From NCBI RefSeq assembly GCF_004124275.1, contig NZ_CP027218.1, forward strand, positions 546,001 to 610,000: a DNA stretch of 64,000 bases, written 5' to 3'. Under the pieces are notes generated by a model. The model saw only the letters and a program-made list of their open reading frames with translations, did not search any database and was not told the DNA's origin. Source of the DNA: Pseudomonas sp. DTU12.3. GTDB taxonomy: Bacteria; Pseudomonadota; Gammaproteobacteria; Pseudomonadales; Pseudomonadaceae. The position numbers were made by a program, and so were the translations under genes. Positions 10,972 to 19,976 of the stretch are shown here, piece after piece; positions within the stretch are counted from its first letter, which is position 1; each line of letters opens with the position of its first letter.

Positions 10972-11030
10972 GAGCTGCCGCAGGCTGCGATCTTTTGATC
11001 GTTGATTTTTCAATATCAAAAAATCGCAGC
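10968..11030. repeat. Degenerate REP pair, GATCGCAGCCTGCGG class
   Basis: One well-kept unit (GTAGGAGCTGCCGCAGGCTG from 10968) is followed by a decayed inverted partner (ATCAAAAAATCGCAGC). It overlaps the recQ stop codon. Confidence 0.6.
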
Positions 11031-11144
11031 ATCGCGAGTTGTATCCATCCGCTGAATGTCGATCATCACGGTAATAAACTTCAAAAACCCTGGCCGGCTG
11101 ACTATGGTTGGTGTCTGTCTTCGGATCGCCAACAAGAGAACAAC

Positions 11145-12368
11145 ATGAGCCAGACATTCGATATTCAGCAGGCTGCCGTGATCGGCGCGGGCACCATGGG
11201 CCGGGGCATCGTCATGTGCCTGGCCAACGCCGGTGTGAGCGTGCAATGGGTGGATAACAATCCACAGATGCTTGAGCAGGCACTTGTTACGGTTGCCGAC
11301 ACATATGCACACAACGTGCGGCAGGGCCGGATTGATCAGGCCGAGGCCGATGCACGTCTCGCCCGGGTGAGTGCGGCGGCGGATTATGCGGCGATTCGTG
11401 ATGTCGATCTGGTGATCGAAGCGGTGTACGAAAATCTTGAACTCAAGCAGAAAATCTTCCGCGAGCTGGATGGCTTGCTCAAGCCCGAGGCGCTGTTGGC
11501 GAGTAACACGTCAGCGCTGGATATCGATGCGATTGCTGCGGCTACCCGGCGTCCAGCGCAGGTGCTGGGCCTGCATTTCTTCAGCCCGGCGCACATCATG
11601 AAGCTGCTGGAAATCGTCCGCGGTGCGCAGACTTCGCCGGCGGCGCTGGAGGCGGCACTGACGCTCGGCCAGCGCATGGGCAAGGTCAGTGTGGTGTCGG
11701 GCAACTGTCATGGCTTTATCGGTAATCGCATGTTGCATCCGTACGTGCTGGAGGCGCGCAAGATGCTGCTCGAAGGCGCTTATCCACAGCAGGTCGATGC
11801 GGCGTTGCAGGGTTTTGGTTTCGCCATGGGGCCGTTTCGCATGTACGACGTGGTCGGCATCGATCTCGAATGGCGGGCTCGTGAGCTGGCTGGCATCGGG
11901 CAGGACGCGCCGGAGGTTCAAGTGGATAACCGATTGTGCGAGCTGGGCCGATTTGGCCAGAAGTCCGGCAACGGTTATTACCATTACGAGCCGGGCAGCC
12001 GTCAGGCTGAGCATGACCCTGAGGTCGATGCACTGGTGTTGCGCGTCAGTGAGGAGTTGGGCTTCCAGCGCCGTGAGATCGGCTCGGAGGAAATTCTCGA
12101 GCGTTGCCTGCTGGCGTTGGTCAACGAGGGGGCAAAGATTCTCCAGGAAGGCATTGCCGAGTCGGCGCATGACATCGATCTGGTGTATCTGAACGGTTAT
12201 GGCTTCCCGGCAGACAAAGGCGGGCCGATGGCCTGGGCGGATCAGCAGGGGCTGGCGGATATTCATCAGCGCTTGCTGGCGCTGGAGACGCGGCAGGGTG
12301 ATCAATGGAAACCAGCGCGGTTGATTGGCGAGCTGGCGGCGCAGGGGAAGGGTTTTGCCGATCACTGA
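11145..12368 (+). CDS. 3-hydroxyacyl-CoA dehydrogenase
   Basis: NAD-dependent oxidation of 3-hydroxyacyl-CoA to 3-ketoacyl-CoA in fatty acid or related acyl-CoA degradation. The protein has 407 residues. The Rossmann loop GAGTMG is at residues 14-19, the 3HCDH signature with the catalytic His is in LGLHFFSPAH, and a duplicated C-terminal 3HCDH domain ends in the NGYGFPADKGGPM motif, as in the dehydrogenase half of FadB-type proteins. The start at 11145 matches the family N-terminus; longer in-frame upstream sequence is not conserved in character. The next gene on the strand encodes a hotdog thioesterase. Confidence 0.9.
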   Translation: MSQTFDIQQAAVIGAGTMGRGIVMCLANAGVSVQWVDNNPQMLEQALVTVADTYAHNVRQGRIDQAEADARLARVSAAADYAAIRDVDLVIEAVYENLELKQKIFRELDGLLKPEALLASNTSALDIDAIAAATRRPAQVLGLHFFSPAHIMKLLEIVRGAQTSPAALEAALTLGQRMGKVSVVSGNCHGFIGNRMLHPYVLEARKMLLEGAYPQQVDAALQGFGFAMGPFRMYDVVGIDLEWRARELAGIGQDAPEVQVDNRLCELGRFGQKSGNGYYHYEPGSRQAEHDPEVDALVLRVSEELGFQRREIGSEEILERCLLALVNEGAKILQEGIAESAHDIDLVYLNGYGFPADKGGPMAWADQQGLADIHQRLLALETRQGDQWKPARLIGELAAQGKGFADH

Positions 12369-12394
12369 GTGATTTGGTGCCTGCGGTGACGCCA

Positions 12395-12459
12395 TCGCGA
12401 GCAAGCCCGCTCCCACACTTGAAATGCGTTCCGAATGTGGGAGCGGGCTTGCTCGCGAA
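12395..12459. repeat. REP pair, GCGGGCTTGC class
   Basis: Closely spaced inverted REP units (TCGCGAGCAAGCCCGCTCCC and its complement) between the dehydrogenase and the thioesterase, same class as 621-717 and 2786-2868. Confidence 0.87.
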
Positions 12460-12517
12460 GGTCGCGCCTCGGTTTCAAATTAGACTCGCAAAAAATACCT
12501 TCAGGGATTGCTGATCA

Positions 12518-12952
12518 ATGTCCAACCCGATGCCACAACGCACCGACTACCCGCACTTCCAGCCGATCACCACGCGCTGGCACGACAACGACGCTTACGG
12601 TCACGTCAACAACGTCACCTATTACAGCTTCTTCGACACGGCGGTGAACACCTACCTGATCCAGGTCGGTGGACTGGATATTCATGACGGTGAGGTGGTG
12701 GGTTTTGTGGTCAGTTCGGCGTGCGATTACTTTGCGTCGATCGCCTTCCCGGATCTGATCGAGATCGGCTTGCGGGTCGGCAAGCTGGGCAACAGTTCGG
12801 TGCAGTATGAGCTGGCGGTGTTCAAGGTCGGCGAAAGCGAAGCCTGTGCCGCCGGGCGATTCGTGCATGTGTTCGTTGACCGGGCGAGCAATCAGCCGGT
12901 GCCGATTCCAGGTCAATTACGGCAGGCTCTGGAGCGTCTGGTGGTGGCTTAA
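12518..12952 (+). CDS. Acyl-CoA thioesterase, hotdog fold (4HBT/YbgC type)
   Basis: Hydrolyses an acyl-CoA thioester; 144 residues, the size of single hotdog-domain enzymes. The 4HBT active-site segment is clear: WHDNDAYGHVNN, with the likely catalytic Asp25 in the D-x-D arrangement. No transmembrane segment or signal. It follows the 3-hydroxyacyl-CoA dehydrogenase, from which it is separated by a REP pair; a shared role in acyl-CoA turnover is plausible. The exact substrate is not readable. Confidence 0.85.
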   Translation: MSNPMPQRTDYPHFQPITTRWHDNDAYGHVNNVTYYSFFDTAVNTYLIQVGGLDIHDGEVVGFVVSSACDYFASIAFPDLIEIGLRVGKLGNSSVQYELAVFKVGESEACAAGRFVHVFVDRASNQPVPIPGQLRQALERLVVA

Positions 12953-12960
12953 AGCAAAAA

Positions 12961-13029
12961 AGATCGCAGCCTGCGGCAGCTCCCACATTGATTTGTGTAG
13001 GAGCTGCCACAGGCTGCGATCTTTTGATC
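12961..13029. repeat. REP pair, GATCGCAGCCTGCGG class
   Basis: Inverted units AGATCGCAGCCTGCGGCAGC and GAGCTGCCACAGGCTGCGAT in the gap between the convergent thioesterase and glycine-zipper genes. Other copies are at 13748-13817, 18575-18653 and 30217-30297. Confidence 0.88.
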
Positions 13030-13049
13030 GACCTGCCGCTAGTCAGCAA

Positions 13050-13532
13050 TCAGCGGTGGCGATAGTAGTTGTGATGCTTGCGATGGCCATAGGCGTGGCC
13101 ACGACCACGGTGGTCGTCGCGGTAGTAGCGACGGTTATCACGACCGCGATCGTAATGGCGATCATCGTCATTGCTCTTGTTGCCCATGTAGTTGCCCAGC
13201 GCACCACCGGCGCCGCCACCTGCTGCGGCGCCGATCAGGCTGCCGGTGGTGCCGCCCATGCTGCGGCCAACCACGTTACCGCCGGCTGCGCCCAATGCAC
13301 CGCCAATGGCCGCTTCGCCACGGCTGTGTTTGTTGGCGCCGACTGCGCTACCACCCGCGCCGCCCAAGGCTGCGCCAATGGTTGAACCTGTGCTGCCGCC
13401 TAAAGACTGACCGACGACCGAGCCAAGAACCCCGCCCAATGCGCCGCCCACACCTGCTTCGGTGGTGCCGCCTGCAGACGCAAAACCACTGACCAGGCCA
13501 AGGGACAACAAGAGAATCTGGGAGAACTTCAT
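13050..13532 (-). CDS. Exported glycine-zipper protein with basic, His-rich tail
   Basis: A 160-residue protein with a signal peptide (MKFSQILLLSLGLVSGFASA, cleavage near residue 20). Residues about 22-112 are repeated glycine-zipper motifs (GGxLGxxxG and variants), which usually insert in or pack against the outer membrane. The last 45 residues are rich in His, Arg, Tyr and Asp (ending HKHHNYYRHR), which may bind metal or envelope polymers. An AGAGGAG-like ribosome site precedes ATG 13532. Similar YMGG-type proteins are common in Pseudomonas without known function. Confidence 0.8.
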   Translation of the reverse strand: MKFSQILLLSLGLVSGFASAGGTTEAGVGGALGGVLGSVVGQSLGGSTGSTIGAALGGAGGSAVGANKHSRGEAAIGGALGAAGGNVVGRSMGGTTGSLIGAAAGGGAGGALGNYMGNKSNDDDRHYDRGRDNRRYYRDDHRGRGHAYGHRKHHNYYRHR

Positions 13533-13685
13533 AGAGGAGCCTCAAAGGGATGACGGCGCCGATCCTGAGGCTGTGTAACAAGTGTGACAATCGAAATCCG
13601 ACGAATAACACGACTTGTATACAATTTCGCAAGTTGCTGTTTTGTATGCGGAACTTAACCGATTTTCGCCGGTCTTTAGCTACTT

Positions 13686-13724
13686 CGGACAGGCCGCTTT
13701 TGTGAAAAAGCGGCCTTTTTTGTG
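13686..13724 (+). terminator. Hairpin with T run between genes
   Basis: AGGCCGCTTTTGTGAAAAAG... folds as AGGCCGCTTTT / AAAAAGCGGCCT and is followed by TTTTT. No gene ends just before it on the + strand, so it may end an unannotated short transcript or be a relic. No other gene is seen in 13533-13822. Confidence 0.5.
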
Positions 13725-13747
13725 GGCGTTTGTAAGGCAAAAGCGAA

Positions 13748-13817
13748 AAGATCGCAGCCTTCGGCAGCTCCTACCGGGATCGGTGCAGGAGCTGCCGAAG
13801 GCTGCGATCTTTTGATC
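13748..13817. repeat. REP pair, GATCGCAGCCTTCGG variant
   Basis: Inverted pair AAGATCGCAGCCTTCGGCAG and CTGCCGAAGGCTGCGATCTT, a T-variant of the second REP class, immediately past the stop codon of ydeP. Confidence 0.87.
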
Positions 13818-13822
13818 TTGTG

Positions 13823-16171
13823 TTAAGCCGACTTGGCCATGATCAAACCAGTCTCGCTCGCCGCTTCCAACCGAATCGCAATGAACTTCGATGTCGGCGT
13901 ATGGCTGCCATCCCCGGTGCTTTCCAACGGCACCAGCGGATTCACTTCCGGGTAGTAAGCTGCGGCTTGCCCCGCCGGAATATCAAACGCCAGCAAGGTG
14001 AAGCCTTTCACCCGACGCTCACGGCCATCGTCCCACAGCGAGACGATGTCAGCCTTCTGCCCCGGACGGAAACCCAGGCGAATGATGTCAGCCTCGTTGG
14101 CGAACAACACATCACGCTGACCTTTGACGCCACGATAGCGATCGTCCAGACCATAAATCGTCGTGTTGTACTGATCGTGGGAGCGCATCGATTGCAGGAT
14201 CAGGTCCGGCAGTTGTCCGGTGGCGCGGGTGCGTTCGTGTACCAGATCCTTGGGCAGCAGGTTTGCGCGGAAATTGGCGCGGCCCGACGGCGTGTTCCAC
14301 TTGCGTGCACCGGCGCTGTTACCGAGGTAGAAGCCGCCTGGGTTCTTGACCTTTTCGGCGAAGTCCTTGAAGCCCGGAATGGTATCGGCGATCAGCTCGC
14401 GAATGCGTCCGTAATCAGCCACCAGCCAGTTCCAGTCCACCGGTTTGCTGCCCAGTGTCGCGGCCGCGATGCCGGCGATGATCGACGGCTCCGAGCGCAT
14501 CTGGTTCGACAGCGGCTGCAACTGGCCGTTGGAGGCGTGCACCATGCTGAACGAGTCTTCGACAGTGACGGCTTGCGCGCCTTCAGTCTGGATGTCGATG
14601 TCGGTACGACCGAGGCACGGCAGGATCAGCGCGTCTTTACCGTGCGCCAGGTGGCTGCGGTTGAGCTTGGTGCTGATCTGCACGGTCAGGTCGCAATTGC
14701 TCAGTGCTTCAAACGTGCGCGGGCTGTCCGGTGTGGCCTGGGCAAAGTTGCCACCCAGACCGATGAAGACCTTGGCGCGACCTTCGGCCATCGCATGGAT
14801 CGCCTCGACCACGTTGTGGCCATTGTGGCGCGGCACCTTGAACTGGAAACGACGCTCCAGCGAATCGAGGAACGCTACCGGTGGACGCTCGTTGATGCCC
14901 ATCGTCCGGTCGCCTTGCACGTTACTGTGACCGCGCACCGGGCACAGGCCCGCGCCCGGTCTGCCGATGTTGCCGCGCAGCAACATCAGGTTGGCGATTT
15001 CCTGGATGGTCGGCACCGAATGGCGATGCTGGGTAATGCCCATTGCCCAGCACATGATCACGTTCTTGCCTTTGGCGTACATCCGCGCGGCTTGCTCGAT
15101 CTCGATCAGGGTCAGGCCGGACTGCGCGACAATCTGCTCCCACGGTGTGTCGTCGACGACGCCGAGGTACTCCAGCACATTGGCGCTGTGTTCATTGAGG
15201 AAGTCGTGATCGAACACCGCCGGCGCGCCAGCCTTCTGCGCATCGCGTTCCCATTGCAGGAGGAACTTGGCCATGCCGCGCAGCACCGCCATGTCGCCAC
15301 CGAGTGCCGGGCGGAAATACGCGGTGTTGGTCGGCTTGTCGCCGTTGGTGAGCATTTCGATCGGGTGCTGCGGGTGCTGGAAGCGCTCCAGGCCGCGTTC
15401 TTTCAGCGGATTGACGCACACCACTTGGGCGCCGCGCTTTACCGCTTCACGCAGCGGCTCAAGCATCCGCGGGTGGTTGGTGCCGGGGTTCTGGCCCCAG
15501 ACGAAAATTGCATCGGCGTGTTCGAAGTCGTCGAAGGTCACAGTGCCTTTACCGACACCAACGCTTTGCGCCAGTGCAACACCGCTGGCCTCGTGGCACA
15601 TGTTCGAGCAGTCAGGGAAGTTGTTGGTACCAAAGGCGCGGACGAACAGTTGATACAGGTACGCCGCTTCGTTGCTGGCGCGACCCGAAGTGTAAAACTC
15701 GGCCAGGTCCGGGCTAGGCAGGCTTTGCAGATGCCGGGCGATCAACGCGTAGGCATCCTCCCAACTGATCGGTTTGTAGCGATCGGTTTCGGCGTCGTAG
15801 ACCATCGGCTCGGTCAGGCGACCCTGATATTCCAGCCAGTAGTCGCTCTGCTCCAGCAGCGAGGTCACGCTGTGCTTGGCAAAGAACTTGGCATCGACGC
15901 GGCGCTTGGTCGCTTCCCAGTTCACCGCTTTCGCGCCGTTTTCGCAGAACTTGACCATACCGCTTTCCGGCGAGTCGCCCCACGCGCAACCCGGGCAGTC
16001 GAAGCCGCCGTTCTGGTTGGTCTTGAGCATCATGCGCAGGTTTTTCAGGGCGTTGTCGCTGGTCAACCAGGCCTGGGCCACACTGATCAGGGCACCCCAG
16101 CCGCCGGCGGCGCCTTTGTAAGGCTTGTAGCGCGGGACAGGTTTCTGGTCGGCTTGATGATGTTGGCTCAC
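13823..16171 (-). CDS. FdhF/YdeP-family molybdopterin oxidoreductase
   Basis: A 782-residue molybdopterin-guanine-dinucleotide enzyme of the DMSO-reductase superfamily, YdeP branch. Visible: the N-terminal CPGCAWGD (residues about 58-65; YdeP proteins have a reduced set of Fe-S cysteines compared with formate dehydrogenase H), the cofactor-binding TSGRASNEAAY region, and SNMCHEASG. It begins with GTG 16171, overlapping the fdhD stop by four bases, which argues for co-translation. The physiological substrate of YdeP is not established; in enteric bacteria ydeP is tied to acid resistance. Formate dehydrogenase activity should not be assumed. Confidence 0.87.
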   Translation of the reverse strand: MSQHHQADQKPVPRYKPYKGAAGGWGALISVAQAWLTSDNALKNLRMMLKTNQNGGFDCPGCAWGDSPESGMVKFCENGAKAVNWEATKRRVDAKFFAKHSVTSLLEQSDYWLEYQGRLTEPMVYDAETDRYKPISWEDAYALIARHLQSLPSPDLAEFYTSGRASNEAAYLYQLFVRAFGTNNFPDCSNMCHEASGVALAQSVGVGKGTVTFDDFEHADAIFVWGQNPGTNHPRMLEPLREAVKRGAQVVCVNPLKERGLERFQHPQHPIEMLTNGDKPTNTAYFRPALGGDMAVLRGMAKFLLQWERDAQKAGAPAVFDHDFLNEHSANVLEYLGVVDDTPWEQIVAQSGLTLIEIEQAARMYAKGKNVIMCWAMGITQHRHSVPTIQEIANLMLLRGNIGRPGAGLCPVRGHSNVQGDRTMGINERPPVAFLDSLERRFQFKVPRHNGHNVVEAIHAMAEGRAKVFIGLGGNFAQATPDSPRTFEALSNCDLTVQISTKLNRSHLAHGKDALILPCLGRTDIDIQTEGAQAVTVEDSFSMVHASNGQLQPLSNQMRSEPSIIAGIAAATLGSKPVDWNWLVADYGRIRELIADTIPGFKDFAEKVKNPGGFYLGNSAGARKWNTPSGRANFRANLLPKDLVHERTRATGQLPDLILQSMRSHDQYNTTIYGLDDRYRGVKGQRDVLFANEADIIRLGFRPGQKADIVSLWDDGRERRVKGFTLLAFDIPAGQAAAYYPEVNPLVPLESTGDGSHTPTSKFIAIRLEAASETGLIMAKSA

Positions 16172-17007
16172 GCTTGATTCTCCATCGCGGGGCTATACAC
16201 CCGCGGCGCACTTTTCTGCGGCAGGTGGATGAGATTGAGGTTGTGTCGCCGGGCCCATTGCACGGCAAGGCCCGTGGGCGCAGACAGGCTGACCAGGGTC
16301 TGGATGCCGGCGCGCAGGACTTTCTGGATCAATTCGAGACTGCAACGGCTGGTGACAATCGCCAGTCCGCCTTCTGTGGATATCTTTTGCCGGATCAGCC
16401 CGCCGATCAGTTTGTCGAGGGCGTTGTGCCGGCCGATGTCTTCGCGCCCGAGCAGCAACTCGCCGCTGGCATCCATGAACACTGCTGCATGCACCGCGCC
16501 GCAATGCTGTCCCAAAGGCTGAAACGCGCCGATGCGCTGGCGCAAACCGTCCAGCCATGCGATCGGTGGCAACGGCGCGCCGGGCAATACCTTGAGGTCG
16601 GGCAACGCCTGCTCGACCGCTTCAACACCGCACAGTCCGCAACCGCTGGTGCCCGCCAGTTGCCGGCGCTGCTGCTTGAGGTTCCAGAAGGCGCGATTGG
16701 CGATGGTCACTTGTGCGTATTGCGCAGAACCGGCGCCAGTCAATTGCAGGTCATAAATGTCGGTAGCGTCGATGATGATGCCGCTGCCGAGGCTGAAGCC
16801 GACGATGAAGTCTTCAAGGTCGGTCGGCGTCACCAGCATCACTGCCTGACTGATGCCGTTGTAGGCAATCGCCAACGCGACTTCCTCGGCCAGCGCGGTG
16901 CTGGCCGATTCTTCTCGGGGTAGATCGCTGTAACTGTAAGTCTGGCTGGCGGCTGGCGCGGGCGTTTCGAGTGCAGGCGCCGCGCAGGCTGGGCGCTTGG
17001 CGTTCAT
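16168..17007 (-). CDS. fdhD: Formate dehydrogenase accessory sulfurtransferase FdhD
   Basis: Transfers sulfur from IscS to the molybdenum cofactor of FDH-type enzymes before insertion. The product has 279 residues and carries the essential Cys pair in TSGCGLCGVE (about residue 122-128), plus the conserved EDIGRHNALDK segment. Its position directly ahead of ydeP, with a four-base overlap, indicates it matures the YdeP-type oxidoreductase. A perfect palindrome at 17078-17091 upstream is a candidate operator for the neighbouring LysR protein. Confidence 0.93.
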   Translation of the reverse strand: MNAKRPACAAPALETPAPAASQTYSYSDLPREESASTALAEEVALAIAYNGISQAVMLVTPTDLEDFIVGFSLGSGIIIDATDIYDLQLTGAGSAQYAQVTIANRAFWNLKQQRRQLAGTSGCGLCGVEAVEQALPDLKVLPGAPLPPIAWLDGLRQRIGAFQPLGQHCGAVHAAVFMDASGELLLGREDIGRHNALDKLIGGLIRQKISTEGGLAIVTSRCSLELIQKVLRAGIQTLVSLSAPTGLAVQWARRHNLNLIHLPQKSAPRVYSPAMENQA

Positions 17008-17077
17008 GGCATCACCGACGGATTGATCAACGTTAAGACTAGGCGCGGCAAGATGTCGCGTCTAATCGCTACTGTCG

Positions 17078-17091
17078 ATCTATCGATAGAT
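17078..17091. promoter_or_regulatory. Palindromic LysR-type operator candidate upstream of fdhD
   Basis: ATCTATCGATAGAT is a perfect 14-bp palindrome with the ATC-N8-GAT form of LysR-family boxes. It lies between the lysR stop and the fdhD start, about 70 bases before the fdhD ATG. Binding is an inference. Confidence 0.4.
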
Positions 17092-17099
17092 GCCGTCGA

Positions 17100-17987
17100 T
17101 CAAGAAGCCATTGGCGATTCCCGATACAACGCGAAACAGGCCTCGGCCAACGCTGAACGCGGGGCGCCGCGACGCATGATCAAGCCAAGCGGGGCGAGGG
17201 TCCGGGCGTTTTCGAGCGGTTGCAGGCGTAGGTGATCGGTGAGTTTTTCCAGGCCGCCGTCGAGCGGCATGATCGCGCAGCAAAAGCCGCCGTGCACAGC
17301 TTGTAACAATTGATGGACGGCATCGGTTTGCAGCAACGGCTGCGGGCTCAGGCCACGGCTGTGGAAGTTATGGTCGATGGACTGCCGAAAATGCATGCCG
17401 CTGGTGAGCATGCCCAGCGGCAGTTCAATCAGCGATTCCCAGCTCAATGGCGCCTCGCCGAAGGTAAAGGTGCGCTGGTCGTAGAGCAGGCCCATGCGCG
17501 TTTCGCTGAAGGCCAGCGATTCGAAGCGTTCGTTATCCAGGCGATCCAGATAGGACACGCCAAGGTCGATGCGGTTGTTCGCCAGGTGCTCAAGAATTTG
17601 CTCGGAGCTTAGTGCCGACATTTCGAAACGCAGGTTCGGGTGCGCGGCATGCAGGCGTTGCATCAGTGGCAGTGGATCGAAGCTCGACAGCGGCACCACG
17701 CCCAGCCGCAGCGTGCCGATGAGGTTACCGCGACAGGCCGCGGCTTCCGCGTGCAAGCCGTCATAGGCAGCCATCACCGACCGTGCCCACGCCAGCACGC
17801 GTTCGCCCGGCGCGGTAAAACCTTCGAAGCGCTGGCCACGGTTGACCAGTGGCAGGTCGAGCTCTTCTTCGAGATTGCGCAGGCGCATCGACAGGGTTGG
17901 CTGAGTGATGTGGCAACGCGCGGCGGCCTGGCCGAAGTGGCGGGTTTCGTCGAGGGCGATGAGGAATTTCAGCTGCTTGATGTCCAT
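17100..17987 (-). CDS. LysR-family transcriptional regulator
   Basis: A 295-residue regulator. The N-terminal winged helix-turn-helix (MDIKQLKFLIALDETRHFGQ, then AAARCHITQPTLSMRLRNLE) is followed by a periplasmic-binding-like effector domain from about residue 90. It is upstream of and in tandem with fdhD-ydeP, 92 bases apart, and the same trio is found together in other pseudomonads, so regulation of the fdhD-ydeP pair is the simplest reading. The effector is unknown. Confidence 0.88.
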   Translation of the reverse strand: MDIKQLKFLIALDETRHFGQAAARCHITQPTLSMRLRNLEEELDLPLVNRGQRFEGFTAPGERVLAWARSVMAAYDGLHAEAAACRGNLIGTLRLGVVPLSSFDPLPLMQRLHAAHPNLRFEMSALSSEQILEHLANNRIDLGVSYLDRLDNERFESLAFSETRMGLLYDQRTFTFGEAPLSWESLIELPLGMLTSGMHFRQSIDHNFHSRGLSPQPLLQTDAVHQLLQAVHGGFCCAIMPLDGGLEKLTDHLRLQPLENARTLAPLGLIMRRGAPRSALAEACFALYRESPMAS

Positions 17988-18125
17988 CTTCGCTCCGAAG
18001 GGTTGTTGGCGGGTGGGCGATTCTACCGCTTGGGCGGGGACAGGGTCATTGGTCGGCTTGGAACCGGGTTTGTCCGCGGTGGTCTAGGCTTGGACGTCTG
18101 GAACCCAAATCAAGGAGTGTGCACC

Positions 18126-18566
18126 ATGAGTCTTTTGAGCTTTGTGAAAGAAGCCGGTGAAAAACTGATCGACCTGCTGACCCCGGGCAACGCCAATGCC
18201 AGTGAGCAGTTGAAGGATCACATCAGCAAGGTCGGGCTGGGCAATCCGAATGTGCAGGCGACCGTCGACGGTGACAAGGTCACTGTGACCGGTGAAGTGG
18301 CGAGTCAGGAAGAGAAAGAGAAGATTCTGCTGGCGGTGGGCAACATTGCCGGTGTTGGCAGTGTGGATGATCAGATCACCGTAAGCGGGCCGGTTGTCAC
18401 TGCCGCGCAATTTGTCGTGGTCAAGTCGGGCGACACCCTCAGCGCGATTTCTCTGCGCGTGTACGGCGACGCCAACAAGTATCAGAAAATCTTCGAAGCC
18501 AACAAACCACTGCTCAAGGATGTGAACAAAATCTATCCAGGCCAGACACTGCGTATCCCTGAATAA
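18126..18566 (+). CDS. kbp: BON-LysM protein, Kbp (YgaU) family
   Basis: A 146-residue protein with a BON domain (about residues 25-90) and a C-terminal LysM domain (VVKSGDTLSAISLRVYGDANKYQ... to the end). This is the domain pair and length of E. coli Kbp/YgaU, a cytoplasmic potassium-binding protein important at high K+. No signal peptide is seen, consistent with a cytoplasmic location despite the LysM. Start ATG 18126 follows CAAGGAGTG; longer in-frame upstream sequence runs antisense through the LysR gene and is not credible. Confidence 0.9.
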   Translation: MSLLSFVKEAGEKLIDLLTPGNANASEQLKDHISKVGLGNPNVQATVDGDKVTVTGEVASQEEKEKILLAVGNIAGVGSVDDQITVSGPVVTAAQFVVVKSGDTLSAISLRVYGDANKYQKIFEANKPLLKDVNKIYPGQTLRIPE

Positions 18567-18574
18567 ACCGCCCT

Positions 18575-18653
18575 GTAGGAGTTGCCGCAGGCTGCGATCT
18601 TTTGATCTCGCGTTTTGAAGATCAAAAGATCGCAGCCTGCGGCAGCTCCTACA
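18575..18653. repeat. REP pair, GATCGCAGCCTGCGG class
   Basis: Units TAGGAGTTGCCGCAGGCTGC and GATCGCAGCCTGCGGCAGCT, joined through a short inner palindrome (GATCTCGCG...GAAGATC), between convergent kbp and yrfG. Confidence 0.88.
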
Positions 18654-18658
18654 GAGGA

Positions 18659-19321
18659 TCAGAGGTTGGCGATCAGGTTCCGGTAATCCTCGACGGCGGC
18701 AAACTCGGCGGTGTCCTTCGGTCCCTTGCGACTGTCCGGCTCCTTTACCGCCAATAAGTGCGCTACGCCAAAATCCCGCGCACTGCGCAGAATCGGCAAG
18801 GTGTCGTCGATGAACAGGCTACGCGCCGGATCAAAGCCGATGTCCGCCTGCAAGGCATCCCAGAACTGCGGGTTCTCTTTCGGGTAGCCGTAATCGTGGG
18901 AGCTGATCAGCCGCTCGAAATACGGCGCCAGTTCAATTCGCTCAAGCTTCAGTGACAGCGAATCGCGATGCGCATTGGTGATCATGATCACCCGCTTGCC
19001 AGCGCGCCTGAGCGCTTCCAGAAAAGTATCGGCATCCGGACGCAAGGCAATCAGGTGCGCGGTTTCCTGTTTCAACTCGCGTACCGACAGCTTCAACTCG
19101 GCGCTCCAGAAATCCAGGCAGTACCACTGCAACTGGCCGGCATGGCGCTCGAACAGCGGCTGCAATTCCATCTCGGCCATGGCCCGGCTCACCCCGTGCA
19201 GCTCGGCGTAGCGCTGGGGCAGGTGTTCCAGCCAGAAATGATTGTCGAAGTGCAGATCCAGCAGCGTGCCGTCCATGTCGAGCAGAACGGTATCGATGTC
19301 GGACCACGGTAATGAAGGCAT
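18659..19321 (-). CDS. yrfG: GMP/IMP nucleotidase, HAD superfamily
   Basis: A 220-residue HAD phosphatase matching YrfG, a 5'-nucleotidase acting on GMP and IMP. Motif I is LLDMDGTLLDL with nucleophile Asp near residue 15, motif II is MITNAH (Thr/Asn), and motif IV is FIDDTLPI. It is divergent from nudE and the two genes share a short promoter region of about 90 bases; nucleotide clean-up is a common theme of yrfG, nudE and cysQ. Confidence 0.9.
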   Translation of the reverse strand: MPSLPWSDIDTVLLDMDGTLLDLHFDNHFWLEHLPQRYAELHGVSRAMAEMELQPLFERHAGQLQWYCLDFWSAELKLSVRELKQETAHLIALRPDADTFLEALRRAGKRVIMITNAHRDSLSLKLERIELAPYFERLISSHDYGYPKENPQFWDALQADIGFDPARSLFIDDTLPILRSARDFGVAHLLAVKEPDSRKGPKDTAEFAAVEDYRNLIANL

Positions 19322-19409
19322 GGCAACGTCTCGAGCGGTAGAAAGATATCCGACGTAAACAATCGGGAAAGCCGCGTTATAGTAGCGCGTTCACGCCAAG
19401 GAGCTTTGC

Positions 19410-19976
19410 ATGCGCCAGAAACCCACCGTACTTGCCCGCGAGATCGTCGCCACCAGTCGCCTGTTTTGCGTCGAAGAACTCAAGCTGCGTTTTTCCAATG
19501 GCGTGGAGCGCACCTACGAGCGTCTGGTTGGCAAGGGCGCGGGTTATGGCGCGGTGATGATCGTGGCGATGCTCGACGCCGAACACGCGGTGTTGATTGA
19601 GGAGTATTGCGGCGGCACCGACGAATACGAATTGTCTCTGCCCAAAGGCTTGATCGAGCCAGGTGAAGACGTGCTGGCGGCAGCCGAGCGTGAACTCAAA
19701 GAAGAGGCCGGGTTTGGCGCGCGCCAATTGGAACATCTGACCGAGCTGTCGCTGTCGCCCGGTTACATGAGCCAGAAAATTCAGGTGGTGTTGGCCACGG
19801 ATTTGTACGAGGAGCGGCTGGAGGGCGACGAGCCTGAGCCGATGCGGGTCGACAAGATCAACCTGCGTGACCTGTCGACGCTGGCGCAGAACCCGCAATT
19901 CTCCGAGGGCCGCGCACTGGCGGCACTGTATCTGACCCGTGACCTGCTGAGCCAGCGTGGGTTCTTCCCGTCATGA
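19410..19976 (+). CDS. nudE: ADP compounds hydrolase NudE
   Basis: A Nudix hydrolase of 188 residues that cleaves ADP-ribose, Ap3A and NADH-type compounds. The Nudix box is complete: G-x5-E-x7-REL-x-EEAGF, with AERELKEEAGF visible near residues 92-102. The ribosome site AAGGAGC sits 7 bases before the ATG. Its stop overlaps the start of cysQ by four bases (ATGA), so the two are co-translated. Confidence 0.92.
   Translation: MRQKPTVLAREIVATSRLFCVEELKLRFSNGVERTYERLVGKGAGYGAVMIVAMLDAEHAVLIEEYCGGTDEYELSLPKGLIEPGEDVLAAAERELKEEAGFGARQLEHLTELSLSPGYMSQKIQVVLATDLYEERLEGDEPEPMRVDKINLRDLSTLAQNPQFSEGRALAALYLTRDLLSQRGFFPS

Noticed and set aside
13820..16177. 785-codon + strand ORF covering ydeP
   Set aside because: Exact antisense shadow of the molybdopterin oxidoreductase, caused by high GC in the wobble position; its translation is His/Arg/Gln-rich with no motif.
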